In this document: positions 28,301 through 35,747 of the stretch, one piece after another | Numbering within the stretch: position 1 is the stretch's first letter | Layout of the letters: each line of letters opens with the position of its first letter | Origin: Citrobacter sp. 18056 | GTDB lineage: Bacteria > Pseudomonadota > Gammaproteobacteria > Enterobacterales > Enterobacteriaceae | Length of the DNA stretch: 64,000 nt | Direction: 5' to 3' | NCBI GenBank assembly: GCA_902706235.1 | Contig: CACSJR010000014.1 | Span: 1-64,000, forward strand | Program-made: the position numbers and the translations under genes | The notes under the pieces: generated by a model | What the model saw: the letters and a program-made list of their open reading frames with translations, nothing else | Databases searched by the model: none | What the model was told of the DNA's origin: nothing

Positions 28301-28325
28301 ATTGGTATACGTTTAGGTATACCAA
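28301..28325. repeat. Right copy of the GTATAC arm repeat
   Basis: An exact direct copy (28301-28322) of the 22-bp arm upstream of int. It extends here to a perfect inverted repeat TTGGTATAC-N6-GTATACCAA (28302-28325). It lies about 55 bases inside attR, suiting an arm-type integrase or excisionase site. Confidence 0.75.
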
Positions 28326-28376
28326 CGAAAGCTGAATTGGTTAAAGCAACCAAATAACAGCTTGTTACGTGAATTA

Positions 28377-28396
28377 TTCAGACTCCCCCAGCCCAA
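28377..28396 (+). other. attR of the satellite (degenerate ssrA 3' end)
   Basis: TTCAGACTCCCCCAGCCCAA resembles the ssrA end TTCAAATCCCCCCAGCTCCA, with CCCCCAGC identical. The following AAAATTCTCCATC and the terminator at 28439 resemble what follows ssrA in E. coli, as I recall it, so this is the displaced native flank. Confidence 0.6.
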
Positions 28397-28438
28397 AATT
28401 CTCCATCAATGGTTACCAGAGCCACTTGATGAAGTCGA

Positions 28439-28472
28439 AAGCCCGCATAACGAAAGTTATGCGGGCTTTTTT
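28439..28472 (+). terminator. Displaced original ssrA terminator
   Basis: A 13-bp perfect stem, AAGCCCGCATAAC-GAAA-GTTATGCGGGCTT, followed by a T-run. No gene ends just before it; with attR at 28377 it is best read as the native ssrA terminator separated from its gene by the satellite. The bases from here to 28597 hold no other feature I can support. Confidence 0.8.
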
Positions 28473-28597
28473 GTGGGTGCGATTTGTCCCGCGAAGTCTG
28501 AAGCCAACTCATTAAATCCGAACCTTTTAGGCACCCTGTCAGGCACCGCATATGGCTGACGCTCTGTTGCCAGTCTTTTACGGCGTCGGCGGCGGAG

Positions 28598-29095
28598 TTG
28601 GTTAGGCCGGGTGATTCCATTGTGCTCGATGCCGGTACCACAATGATTGAACTGGCGCGCCAGATTACTCATCTTCCATTGCGTGTTATCACCAATGACC
28701 TTCACATTGCCCTTTTTCTGGCGGAATTCAAACAGATAGAAGTGACCATTATTGGCGGTCGTATCGACGATAGTAGCCAGTCCTGTATTGGTGAACACGG
28801 TCGCCGCCTACTGCAAAGTGTCTGGCCTGATTTAGCTTTTCTGAGTTGTAATGCCTGGGATCTTGAGAAAGGCGTCACGTCGCCCACGGAAGAGAAAGCG
28901 GCCCTGAAGCGTGATTTAATCGCCAATGCTCGTCGGCGCGTGCTGCTGGCAGATAGCTCTAAATACGGCGCCTGGTCATTGTATAATATTGTCCATCTTG
29001 ATTCCCTCACCGATATCATTACCGATAGCCATCTCAGTGATGAAACGCGTGCTATTTTGGAAAAAGCCAAACCCCAACTGAAAATGGTGAGTTGA
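28598..29095 (+). pseudogene. DeoR-family regulator remnant lacking its DNA-binding domain
   Basis: 165 residues from a TTG codon, equal to the C-terminal DeoR sensor domain: [74 protein letters not shown]. DeoR proteins carry about 55-80 residues of winged helix-turn-helix before this; here the upstream frame is unrelated sequence and the frame lacks any HTH. The break lies about 200 bases from attR, so the 5' end was probably lost during insertion or rearrangement at this site. It cannot bind DNA by itself and is likely inactive. Confidence 0.8.
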
Positions 29096-29229
29096 TTTTG
29101 CCCGGTGGTTTCTGCATCCCCCTCTTGTCATCAGCGAGGTGCGGCAATTAAATAATCCCCGCGCCCTCTTTCCAAAAGGATTGCTCCCTCCGGAACCTAA
29201 TTGCTCCCCATCAGCGATAAAACACCGGA

Positions 29230-30411
29230 TTATCCCTCACGGAGTGAGCTCAGTAGCGTTTGCGGGATTTCTGCCAGATACAACGCCGGAAGCCCTTCGC
29301 TGTCGCTGGTGTATAACACATGGCGGTTATCCGGCGAGAAGGATGGATGGGGGTGCGTCACTTGCCGATCGCCATCGAGCACCCGCCAGGAACTGTTATG
29401 CGCGGCCAGTGGGGCATACTGCCGGGTTTGTGCGTTAAAAATATATAACCACGGATCGTTTTCAATGGTATGGCTGGCGGTATCTTTTACATCGACTGGC
29501 GTGCCAGAGCCATCGCCCACCAGCAACGTGCCGTCATGATTGCTCATTAAATGCGAGCAAGCCGGCATCGCCATCAACCGGATATCTTCGCCAGTTTGCG
29601 GATCGAAGCGGCGGATTTCACGCTCGTGCCGGCCTTTAAGGTATGAGACATAAATTAATGCTGAGCCATCCGGCACCCAGAACTCATGAGTACAGCTTTC
29701 CCCCGTGGCATGTTCCTTCACTTTACGCACGTGGCTGCCATCTTCATTGACCAGCCACATACGGGCATCAACCAGATCGTGCGGGCCTTCATGACAAAAC
29801 GCGACCGTCTGATCGTCAAACGGGCGATAGATCGGATGCCCAAGCCAGGCCTTGTCTTCGTGAATCACCCGGGAGGTGCCATTGAGCAAATCCACACGCA
29901 GCAAACGACAGTGAGGCTGACTGTGATAAAAGGTCTGGAATATTGTCCAGTCCGTCAGAGGCGTCCAGTCGTCACGGCTGATTTCAATGCCGACCAGGCT
30001 GGTACATTCACTGTTGGCCACCCAGGTCCCATACCCAACCCACTCTTCAGGCACCTGATAAATCGTCTCTTCACTGTAGTCAGCAAGGGAGACACGCTGC
30101 AGGGCACGCTCATTTTTTACGTAGTAGAGAGACTGATCATCCGGAGAGAGAAACCCGCCAAAGGTGTTATCCCCTTTGCCTTCGGTCAATTGCACCGCTT
30201 TTTGGGTGCGCAAATCGAGCAGGTAATAGTTGCGATTTCCGTCAAACTCACCGGCAAAAAGAAGTTTGCGCCCATCGCGACTAAAGCACTTCTGATAAAA
30301 ATAGTTACGATGACACAGGACATTGACAGGCGTTAAGCGCGTGACATAAGCGCCGGTGTCTTCATCCCGAAAGGTGTGGAAAGTAAACTGAATCTGCGAT
30401 CCTTTTGCCAT
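29230..30411 (-). CDS. ogl: Oligogalacturonate lyase (PL22)
   Basis: 393 residues with no signal peptide, so cytoplasmic. It matches Dickeya Ogl closely by eye: MAKGSQIQ, VTRLTP, HRNYFYQKCF, YYLLDL, LTEG.GDNTFGGFLSPDD, VGYGTWVANS, WLGHPIYRP, HEGPHDLVDARMWL, ESCTHEFWVPDGSALIYVSYLKG, CSHLMSN, QVTHPHPSFSPD. The repeated SPDD/SPDN elements are the seven-bladed beta-propeller. Ogl splits unsaturated digalacturonate into monomers that enter the KdgK/KdgA route. GAGGTGA precedes the ATG. It diverges from the transporter gene, with a KdgR-like operator 53-71 bases upstream. Confidence 0.95.
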   Translation of the reverse strand: MAKGSQIQFTFHTFRDEDTGAYVTRLTPVNVLCHRNYFYQKCFSRDGRKLLFAGEFDGNRNYYLLDLRTQKAVQLTEGKGDNTFGGFLSPDDQSLYYVKNERALQRVSLADYSEETIYQVPEEWVGYGTWVANSECTSLVGIEISRDDWTPLTDWTIFQTFYHSQPHCRLLRVDLLNGTSRVIHEDKAWLGHPIYRPFDDQTVAFCHEGPHDLVDARMWLVNEDGSHVRKVKEHATGESCTHEFWVPDGSALIYVSYLKGRHEREIRRFDPQTGEDIRLMAMPACSHLMSNHDGTLLVGDGSGTPVDVKDTASHTIENDPWLYIFNAQTRQYAPLAAHNSSWRVLDGDRQVTHPHPSFSPDNRHVLYTSDSEGLPALYLAEIPQTLLSSLREG

Positions 30412-30463
30412 AGCTCACCTCTGAGTAGCAAGAAAGCAGGCCTGTTATTTGACCTGTCGATCA

Positions 30464-30482
30464 ATTGAAATAACATTTCAAT
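30464..30482 (-). promoter_or_regulatory. KdgR-like operator of ogl
   Basis: ATTGAAATAACATTTCAAT: perfect 8-bp arms, 3-bp centre, matching the KdgR form TGAAA-N5-TTTCA. A minus-strand promoter TTGCCT (30512-30507), 18-base spacer, TATATT (30488-30483) would place its start inside the box, so KdgR would repress. Confidence 0.7.
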
Positions 30483-30655
30483 AATATAAAAACAAGCTAC
30501 CATTAAAGGCAATGATCGTCGTCCAGCCTTGCCAAAAATGCCGAAGGGATCACAAAGCGAGCGCTACTTGGTGACAGACGATAATGTCATTATTCAAATT
30601 ACAATTAATTGTTTTTTAATCATTCATGGCTGTTACCGGCTTCGGGAGATCAAAC

Positions 30656-30671
30656 TGTTACAGATGTAACA
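30656..30671. promoter_or_regulatory. Unassigned palindrome in the ogl-togT interval
   Basis: TGTTACA-GA-TGTAACA, perfect 7-bp arms. It is neither a KdgR nor a CRP site and lies about 35 bases upstream of the CRP box. A further regulator may bind here. Confidence 0.45.
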
Positions 30672-30703
30672 AAATTGAACTAAAAATCGCCAACTGCTGC
30701 TCT

Positions 30704-30749
30704 GAATGTGATTATGCTCACGTTTATTCCTTCATTTGACACTTATAAA
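30704..30749 (+). promoter_or_regulatory. CRP-activated promoter of togT
   Basis: GAATGTGATTATGCTCACGTTT (30704-30725) is a good CRP site (TGTGA-N6-TCAC). TATAAA at 30744-30749 serves as -10 with start near 30756, which centres CRP at about -41.5, a class II arrangement with no need for a strong -35. Confidence 0.7.
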
Positions 30750-30763
30750 ACCGAATGCCTTAA

Positions 30764-30786
30764 AAAATAAAACAACGGTTTAATTT
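30764..30786 (+). promoter_or_regulatory. KdgR-like operator of togT
   Basis: AAATAAAAC-AACG-GTTTAATTT, arms complementary except one position. It lies just downstream of the predicted start site near 30756, suiting repression by KdgR. Confidence 0.55.
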
Positions 30787-30810
30787 ATCAACCCAGAGGG
30801 TGGGACGGTC

Positions 30811-32370
30811 ATGAACGCAGAAAAACCAATATTACTCAGGCACCAACTGGCTTATGGCGGTGGGAACTTGCTGGGGAGCGGCGCACTGGCGATCGCCGGG
30901 ATCTGGCTTCTCTATTTCTATACCACCTTCTGCGGCCTGTCGTTGTTAGAGGCATCTGCGATTTTCTCTGTTGCCAGCATCATCGATGCCATCAGTAATC
31001 CGCTGATGGGCTATCTTTCTGATAATTTTGGTAAAACACGCCTCGGCAAACGCTTTGGCCGTCGCCGTTTCTTTATTTTACTCGGCATCCCGCTGATGAT
31101 GTTCTATCCGCTATTGTGGGTTGAAGGTTTCGGCTTCTGGTATTACTTGTCCACTTATGTGCTGTTTGAACTGATTTACACCTCGGTCATGGTGCCATAT
31201 GAAACCCTGGCCACAGAAATGACCACCGACTTCTCAGCCCGTTCCCGGTTGACGGGTTATAAGGCGATTTTTGGCAAAGTGGCAAACTTTCTCGCGGCAT
31301 TTATTCCCGGTCAGTTCATTTTGATTTACGGAAAAGAATCAGCACAGCCCTTCTTTTTCACCGCCTTAACCTACGGCGTGATTTTATGCGTCGCGATTGG
31401 CTTACTCTATTTCTCGTCCTGGGAGCGACCTACAGAAGAAACGACCCCGGCGAATGAGAAGAAAATGTCACTGGGACAAACAATGCTGACGCTTGTCCGT
31501 GATATGAAATCGACTTTCCATCTACGGGTATTCCGCAAACATTTAGGCATGTATTTGTTTGGCTTCGGCGCAGAGTGGTTATTTGCTTCGGTGTTTACCT
31601 ATTTCATTATCTTTGTATTGCAGTACGACCCGGCGATGGTGGCTGGACTCAGCAGCCTCAACTCGGTGCTGCAACTCTTCTCAACCGCTATTTTCATCGT
31701 TATTTGCGTAAAACATGGCTTCTGTAAGCCGTATATTCTGGCACTGGGGATCGTGGTGTTCACCATTATCTGCTACAGCCTGCTCTATTTTCTGCACCTG
31801 CCGCATCAGTATGCGACCATCGCAATGCTGACCATTACCGTGATTTTCGGGATTGGTACTGGTGGGGTGTATTACATTCCCTGGACGGTCTACACATTCC
31901 TGGCCGATATTGACGAAGCGTTTACCGGCCGGCGTCGGGAAGGGATCTACGCCGGGGCGATGACCTTCTCCGGCAAGCTGATGCGCTCCGTTATCGTCTT
32001 TGTAATGGGCGCCATTCTCAGCTTCTATGGCTTCCAGTCTAAATCCCATACCCAGCCAGAAAGCGCGGTCACTGCCATTGCGCTGGTATTCTGTGTGGGG
32101 GTTATAGCCCTGGCGCTGATGGCGATTGTGTTCAGTATGCAAATGAAACTGAACCGTAAAACCCATCTGGTTGTCCTCGGCGAGGTCGCCAGAGTGAAAG
32201 CGGGTGGAGAGATAAGTCAGGTTGAACCGGCGGTTCGTACGGTGATGGAAGAATTGATTGGCTATCCCTATGAACAGTGTTGGGGCAACAGCAAAGTGTG
32301 CCGCAAAATTTTCGCCGAGCCAGCCCATGTGGAGGCGGAACCGCCGCTGAGCCCATCCCGAAACGCCTGA
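30811..32370 (+). CDS. togT: Oligogalacturonide transporter, GPH cation-symporter family
   Basis: 519 residues with about 12 hydrophobic segments. The N-terminus RHQLAYGGGNLLGSGALAIAG and the loop YLSDNFGKTRLGKRFGRRRFF carry the GPH (glycoside-pentoside-hexuronide) signature, and the sequence fits the TogT branch that imports pectin oligomers. Residues about 450-519 form a cytoplasmic tail. It diverges from ogl, sharing an interval with CRP and KdgR-like sites, so uptake and cleavage of oligogalacturonides are probably induced together when glucose is absent. AGAGGGTGGGACGGTC precedes the ATG. Substrate is inferred from family and from the ogl neighbour. Confidence 0.88.
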   Translation: MNAEKPILLRHQLAYGGGNLLGSGALAIAGIWLLYFYTTFCGLSLLEASAIFSVASIIDAISNPLMGYLSDNFGKTRLGKRFGRRRFFILLGIPLMMFYPLLWVEGFGFWYYLSTYVLFELIYTSVMVPYETLATEMTTDFSARSRLTGYKAIFGKVANFLAAFIPGQFILIYGKESAQPFFFTALTYGVILCVAIGLLYFSSWERPTEETTPANEKKMSLGQTMLTLVRDMKSTFHLRVFRKHLGMYLFGFGAEWLFASVFTYFIIFVLQYDPAMVAGLSSLNSVLQLFSTAIFIVICVKHGFCKPYILALGIVVFTIICYSLLYFLHLPHQYATIAMLTITVIFGIGTGGVYYIPWTVYTFLADIDEAFTGRRREGIYAGAMTFSGKLMRSVIVFVMGAILSFYGFQSKSHTQPESAVTAIALVFCVGVIALALMAIVFSMQMKLNRKTHLVVLGEVARVKAGGEISQVEPAVRTVMEELIGYPYEQCWGNSKVCRKIFAEPAHVEAEPPLSPSRNA

Positions 32371-32383
32371 CCGCTTACCCTCA

Positions 32384-32403
32384 CTGGCCGGGAAACCGGC
32401 CAG
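32384..32403 (+). terminator. Hairpin after togT
   Basis: CTGGCCGG-GAAA-CCGGCCAG, perfect 8-bp stem with a GAAA tetraloop, 14 bases beyond the stop. The T-run is poor, so termination may be partial. Confidence 0.6.
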
Positions 32404-32441
32404 CCTTAACGGCAATGCCGTACTGCTAAATGGAAAAAGAT

Positions 32442-32690
32442 TCAGGGTGGGCTGTCAAAATCAAATAACGCATTGATAGCCACTCCCAATCCTTTAGCCA
32501 GAACACCCACCACTTCAATAGTAGGATTCCGGACTCCTCGCTCAATACCACTCACATAGGTTCGATCCAGCCCGCATTTGTCGGCAAATGCTTCCTGAGA
32601 GAGACCAGACTGTAACCTAAGCCTTTTAAGGTTTGCGCCAAAAAGCGACCTGATGCCAGATGTAGTTTTCATGCTGACAACATGACGCAT
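32442..32690 (-). CDS. Controller (C) protein-like HTH regulator without a restriction-modification system
   Basis: 82 residues (76 from the second ATG at 32672). A HTH_3/XRE domain fills the protein: LKRLRLQSGLSQEAFADKCGLDRTYVSGIERGVRNPTIEVV. The block LDRTYVSGIERGVRNPTI is typical of restriction-modification C proteins such as C.Esp1396I (LDRTYISGIERNSRNLTI, from memory). Upstream lies a C-box operator GACTTATAGTC, and neither ATG has a Shine-Dalgarno sequence, consistent with the leaderless mRNAs of C genes. A second copy of the box precedes the divergent enzyme gene. No methylase or endonuclease is within 10 kb. It probably represses or times both promoters as a dimer; whether the old C-protein logic persists is inferred. 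Confidence 0.85.
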   Translation of the reverse strand: MRHVVSMKTTSGIRSLFGANLKRLRLQSGLSQEAFADKCGLDRTYVSGIERGVRNPTIEVVGVLAKGLGVAINALFDFDSPP

Positions 32691-32724
32691 TGTAGTCTTT
32701 CAGCCCACGGACTATAAGTCACAT
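32690..32724 (-). promoter_or_regulatory. C-box operator of the controller gene
   Basis: The minus strand reads ATGTGACTTATAGTCCGTG from 32724. It contains GACT-TAT-AGTC, the C-box consensus GACT-N3-AGTC, followed by a degenerate second half (GGCTGAAAGACTAC). It ends at the start codon. From memory the first 19 bases equal the left part of the C.Esp1396I operator. Confidence 0.75.
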
Positions 32725-32924
32725 CCATTCATTAGCCTTCTGCTTCCCCTGCACTTCCTCATATAAACAAATGACCGATTCCCCTCCCGCAACGCCTTAT
32801 TTTTCCGCTTTTTTAAGCCCATTTCTTCTTTTCTGCGCCGCAAAAACGGCCTTTTTTTCTCACATTCCAACAGTGCAAAAACTGTTGACTATGAGCCACA
32901 TTATTCGCGTGCTAGCATACTTAA

Positions 32925-32939
32925 ATGTGACTTATAGTC
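32925..32939 (+). promoter_or_regulatory. C-box operator before the PLP enzyme gene
   Basis: ATGTGACTTATAGTC is an exact inverted copy of 32710-32724. It lies just downstream of, or over, a promoter with an extended -10 TGCTAGCAT (32910-32918), or uses the internal TATAGT as -10. A bound controller would then repress. Confidence 0.75.
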
Positions 32940-33026
32940 TACATAACACGTTCACGTAATAGCCGTACCGCCTTGTTTACAGAGTCACTCACACAGTTCA
33001 TCAGAACGTTGAAAAGGATATGTAGC

Positions 33027-34238
33027 ATGGATATCAGCAACCTGTTTTTGGAAAACAACGCATTTAGCGACGCCGATAACATCATCTGTTCCGGGCATGA
33101 AGAGCAGCATGAAAACTATTTTGGCGCGGTCAGTCCTCCCATCATCCAGACCAGTCTGTTTGTGCAGAAAAATTACCAGGCCTACTGCGATGACATGCAG
33201 CATGAGGCGGAACGCTTCATCTATTCCCGCGGGCTAAACCCGACAGTTCAGATGGTGGAGGAGAAGCTGGCCCGTCTGGAGCGCGGCGAAGCCTGCCGCT
33301 GTTTTGCTTCCGGCATGGGGGCCATCAGTGCGGTATTAATGGCGAACCTGAGCAGCAATGACCACATCATTCTGGTGAATAACGTTTACGGCCCAACGAT
33401 GGCGCTGATCAAACTGATGGCTAAGAAGTTTGGCATCCACTATAGCGTGGTACTGGATGGTAATCTGGAGTCGATCGCCAACGCCATCCACGCCACCACC
33501 CGCATGATATACGTTGAATCTCCTGGCACGATGACCATGAACGTAGTGGACCTGGCCGCCATCGCCCGGCTGGCGTCGGCGCATAATATTACCACTGCAA
33601 TTGATAACACCTGGGCGACTCCGCTGTTTCAAAAGCCGCTGACGTTAGGCTTTGATATCGTCATTCATTCCTGCACCAAATACCTTGGCGGTCACAGCGA
33701 TCTTATCGCCGGAGCGGTAGTGACGTCGCATGAACGCATGATTGCGATCCGCGATTTCTCGCACCAGCTACTGGGCGCGGTACTGTCGCCGTTTGCTGCC
33801 TGGCTGCTGCTGCGTGGGCTGCGCACGTTGCCGGTGCGAATGCAGCGCCATCAGGAGAATGTCGTGCAGGTGATCGAATACCTGAAAACCCGTCCGGAAG
33901 TGGAAAATATTCGTCATCCCTCTCTGGCCGATGCGGCACAACGGGCGATTATCCGTAAGCAGATGTTTGGTTTCTCGGGGCTATTCTCGTTTGAAATTCG
34001 CGACGGTGGCTTTGCCACGGTGAAAACCTTTATCGACAGTTGCCAGCTCTTTAAAGTCGGCTGTAGCTGGGGTGGATACGAAAGCTTAATCATCTCTCCT
34101 AACCGGGGCTATAACGAACCTGCGCTGGCGGCAGACAACATTGCGCCCGGGCTGATTCGCCTGTCCATCGGTCAGGAAAGCCCGGCGATGTTGATTGCCG
34201 ATTTGGATACTGCATTTGCAGCACTCTCTGCACGGTAA
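33027..34238 (+). CDS. PLP-dependent Cys/Met metabolism enzyme (cystathionine lyase/synthase family)
   Basis: From the ATG at 33027 (AAGGA 8 bases before it) the product has 403 residues; the open frame extends 18 codons upstream without a Shine-Dalgarno. Family signatures are PPIIQTSLFV, YSRGLNPTVQMVEEKLARLE, FASGMGAISAV, NNVYGPTMALI, TAIDNTWATPLFQKPL and the PLP-lysine site HSCTKYLGGHSDL with Lys218. The cysteine that methionine gamma-lyases carry after the active-site tyrosine is a proline here (VYGPT), so it is probably not a typical MegL. It may be a beta- or gamma-lyase or a synthase acting on a sulfur amino acid. An NhaC-type transporter starts 10 bases downstream. Control by the adjacent C-like protein is likely. 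Confidence 0.85.
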   Translation: MDISNLFLENNAFSDADNIICSGHEEQHENYFGAVSPPIIQTSLFVQKNYQAYCDDMQHEAERFIYSRGLNPTVQMVEEKLARLERGEACRCFASGMGAISAVLMANLSSNDHIILVNNVYGPTMALIKLMAKKFGIHYSVVLDGNLESIANAIHATTRMIYVESPGTMTMNVVDLAAIARLASAHNITTAIDNTWATPLFQKPLTLGFDIVIHSCTKYLGGHSDLIAGAVVTSHERMIAIRDFSHQLLGAVLSPFAAWLLLRGLRTLPVRMQRHQENVVQVIEYLKTRPEVENIRHPSLADAAQRAIIRKQMFGFSGLFSFEIRDGGFATVKTFIDSCQLFKVGCSWGGYESLIISPNRGYNEPALAADNIAPGLIRLSIGQESPAMLIADLDTAFAALSAR

Positions 34239-34248
34239 GGAACAACAC

Positions 34249-35688
34249 ATGAATGCGCAGAAACAGCCTTCATTTATGTCCGCCGTCTGTTTGCTGGCGG
34301 TCATTTTTATTATTTTTGCCATCGGCATTGGCCTGCTGAATTACCCGGTCGAGTTCACCTTAATCTGCATCACCATCGTCACCAGCCTCTATGCCGGGAT
34401 GTATGGCGGCCACTGGAGTGAAGTGATGGCGGTGCTGGTCGGCAAAATTAAAGATGCGGTGCCCGCGATTTTGCTGCTGCTCTCCATCGGGATGCTGATT
34501 GGCTGCTGGATGGTCTCCGGCACCATTCCGCAGATGGTGTTTTACGGCCTGGCGATCATTAACCCGGCGTATTTGTACCTCACCGCGTTCCTCGTCACCG
34601 TGTGTATTTCGACGTTTACCGGCACCTCGTGGGGAACGGCGGGCACCATTGGCGTGGCGCTGATGGCAGTGGCCTCGGCGATGGACGTTTCGCTGCCAAT
34701 CACCGCTGGCGCAGTGATTTCGGGGGCATATTTTGGCGACAAACTCTCGCCGCTGTCGGATACCACCAATATGGCGGCCATCGCCGCCGGAGCGGATTTA
34801 TACCAGAGCATCCGCAATATGCTCTACACCGCGCTTCCCGCTTTTGGCTGCGCATGCATCGGCTTTTATCTGCTCGGCAACCATCTCGATGGGGGTAACA
34901 GCAGCCAGTTGGCCACCATTGAGGTCATGAAATCGTCTCTGTCTTCGCTGTTTTGGCTCAACCCGCTGCTGCTTTCCCCGGCGCTCCTGGTATTTGTTGG
35001 CGCGCTCAAAAAATGGGATTCGGTGCTGGTTCTGGTGGCGTCTGCGCTGTCGGGGATTTTGCTGGCGGTTCTGTTTCAGAATATCGCAATGGCCGATATC
35101 ATCAGCGCCGCGATTAACGGCTTTAAATCGAGCATGCTACCGGAATTACAGGCGCTGTCGATGGACGAGTCCACGGCGAAAAATATCAACGTGCTACTGA
35201 ATCGCGGGGGCATGTATTCGATGGTGAGCCCGATAGTGGTGATGCTGTGCGCGTTTATCTTCGCCTCGGCGCTCGACGTCTCCGGCGCGCTGGCGGTTAT
35301 CCTGCGCAGCCTGGTGAAAAAGCTCAACACCATCACCAGAACCATTCTGGCAACGATGTTTACCAGCTCGCTTCTGGTGGCCTGTACCGGCAATGCAGTG
35401 ATCAGCTTCTTTATCGTCAAAAGCATGTATGACCCGTGTTACAAGGAGAAAAAACTCCATATGGTCAATATGTCGAGGGCGATGGAATCAGGCGCGACGC
35501 TGCTGGAAGGGTTGTTCCCGTGGACAATTTCCGGGATGTTTATGGCGAAAACGCTTGGCGTGGCGACGCTGGATTATGCGCCATTTGTCCTGTTTAACCT
35601 GGCCTGTCTGCTAATGGCAATTGTGTATGCCATCCTCCCGCGCTGGACTCACTTCGGCACCCGATTTGAAACGGCGGTTGTACAGTAG
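34249..35688 (+). CDS. NhaC-family antiporter
   Basis: 479 residues from the ATG at 34249 (AAGGA upstream). It has about 11-12 hydrophobic segments, and the NhaC family blocks FTGTSWGTAGTIGVALM, AGAVISGAYFGDKLSPLSDTTNMA and LLEGLFPWTISGMF are clear. NhaC-type carriers exchange Na+ or an organic anion against H+ (for example MleN, malate/lactate). Ten bases separate it from the PLP enzyme gene, so the pair is one operon. The likely job is to move the substrate or product of that enzyme, rather than simple sodium export; this is inferred from pairing. Confidence 0.87.
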   Translation: MNAQKQPSFMSAVCLLAVIFIIFAIGIGLLNYPVEFTLICITIVTSLYAGMYGGHWSEVMAVLVGKIKDAVPAILLLLSIGMLIGCWMVSGTIPQMVFYGLAIINPAYLYLTAFLVTVCISTFTGTSWGTAGTIGVALMAVASAMDVSLPITAGAVISGAYFGDKLSPLSDTTNMAAIAAGADLYQSIRNMLYTALPAFGCACIGFYLLGNHLDGGNSSQLATIEVMKSSLSSLFWLNPLLLSPALLVFVGALKKWDSVLVLVASALSGILLAVLFQNIAMADIISAAINGFKSSMLPELQALSMDESTAKNINVLLNRGGMYSMVSPIVVMLCAFIFASALDVSGALAVILRSLVKKLNTITRTILATMFTSSLLVACTGNAVISFFIVKSMYDPCYKEKKLHMVNMSRAMESGATLLEGLFPWTISGMFMAKTLGVATLDYAPFVLFNLACLLMAIVYAILPRWTHFGTRFETAVVQ

Positions 35689-35719
35689 CGTCAACGAGGA
35701 AACGAGGAATAGAACGGAA

Positions 35720-35741
35720 AGGGCAAGGTGCATCTTGCCCT
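35720..35741. terminator. Bidirectional terminator
   Basis: AGGGCAAG-GTGCAT-CTTGCCCT between two convergent genes, with T-rich sequence on both exits. Confidence 0.7.
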
Positions 35742-35747
35742 GTTCGT

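Noticed and set aside
28301..28325. TTGGTATAC-N6-GTATACCAA read as a UxuR/ExuR hexuronate operator serving ogl-togT
   Set aside because: Those operators have the halves directly joined (TTGGTATACCAA), the site is about 2 kb from ogl, and its exact copy lies in the integrase promoter.
28362..28559. 65-residue ORF across attR
   Set aside because: It runs through the att remnant and the terminator hairpin, so it is not a real gene.
32442..32690. A restriction-modification locus next to the controller-like gene
   Set aside because: None of the genes from 28.6 to 44 kb has methylase or endonuclease motifs.
32771..32959. 62-residue ORF in the controller-enzyme interval
   Set aside because: It covers the promoter and C-box of the enzyme gene and has no ribosome-binding site.
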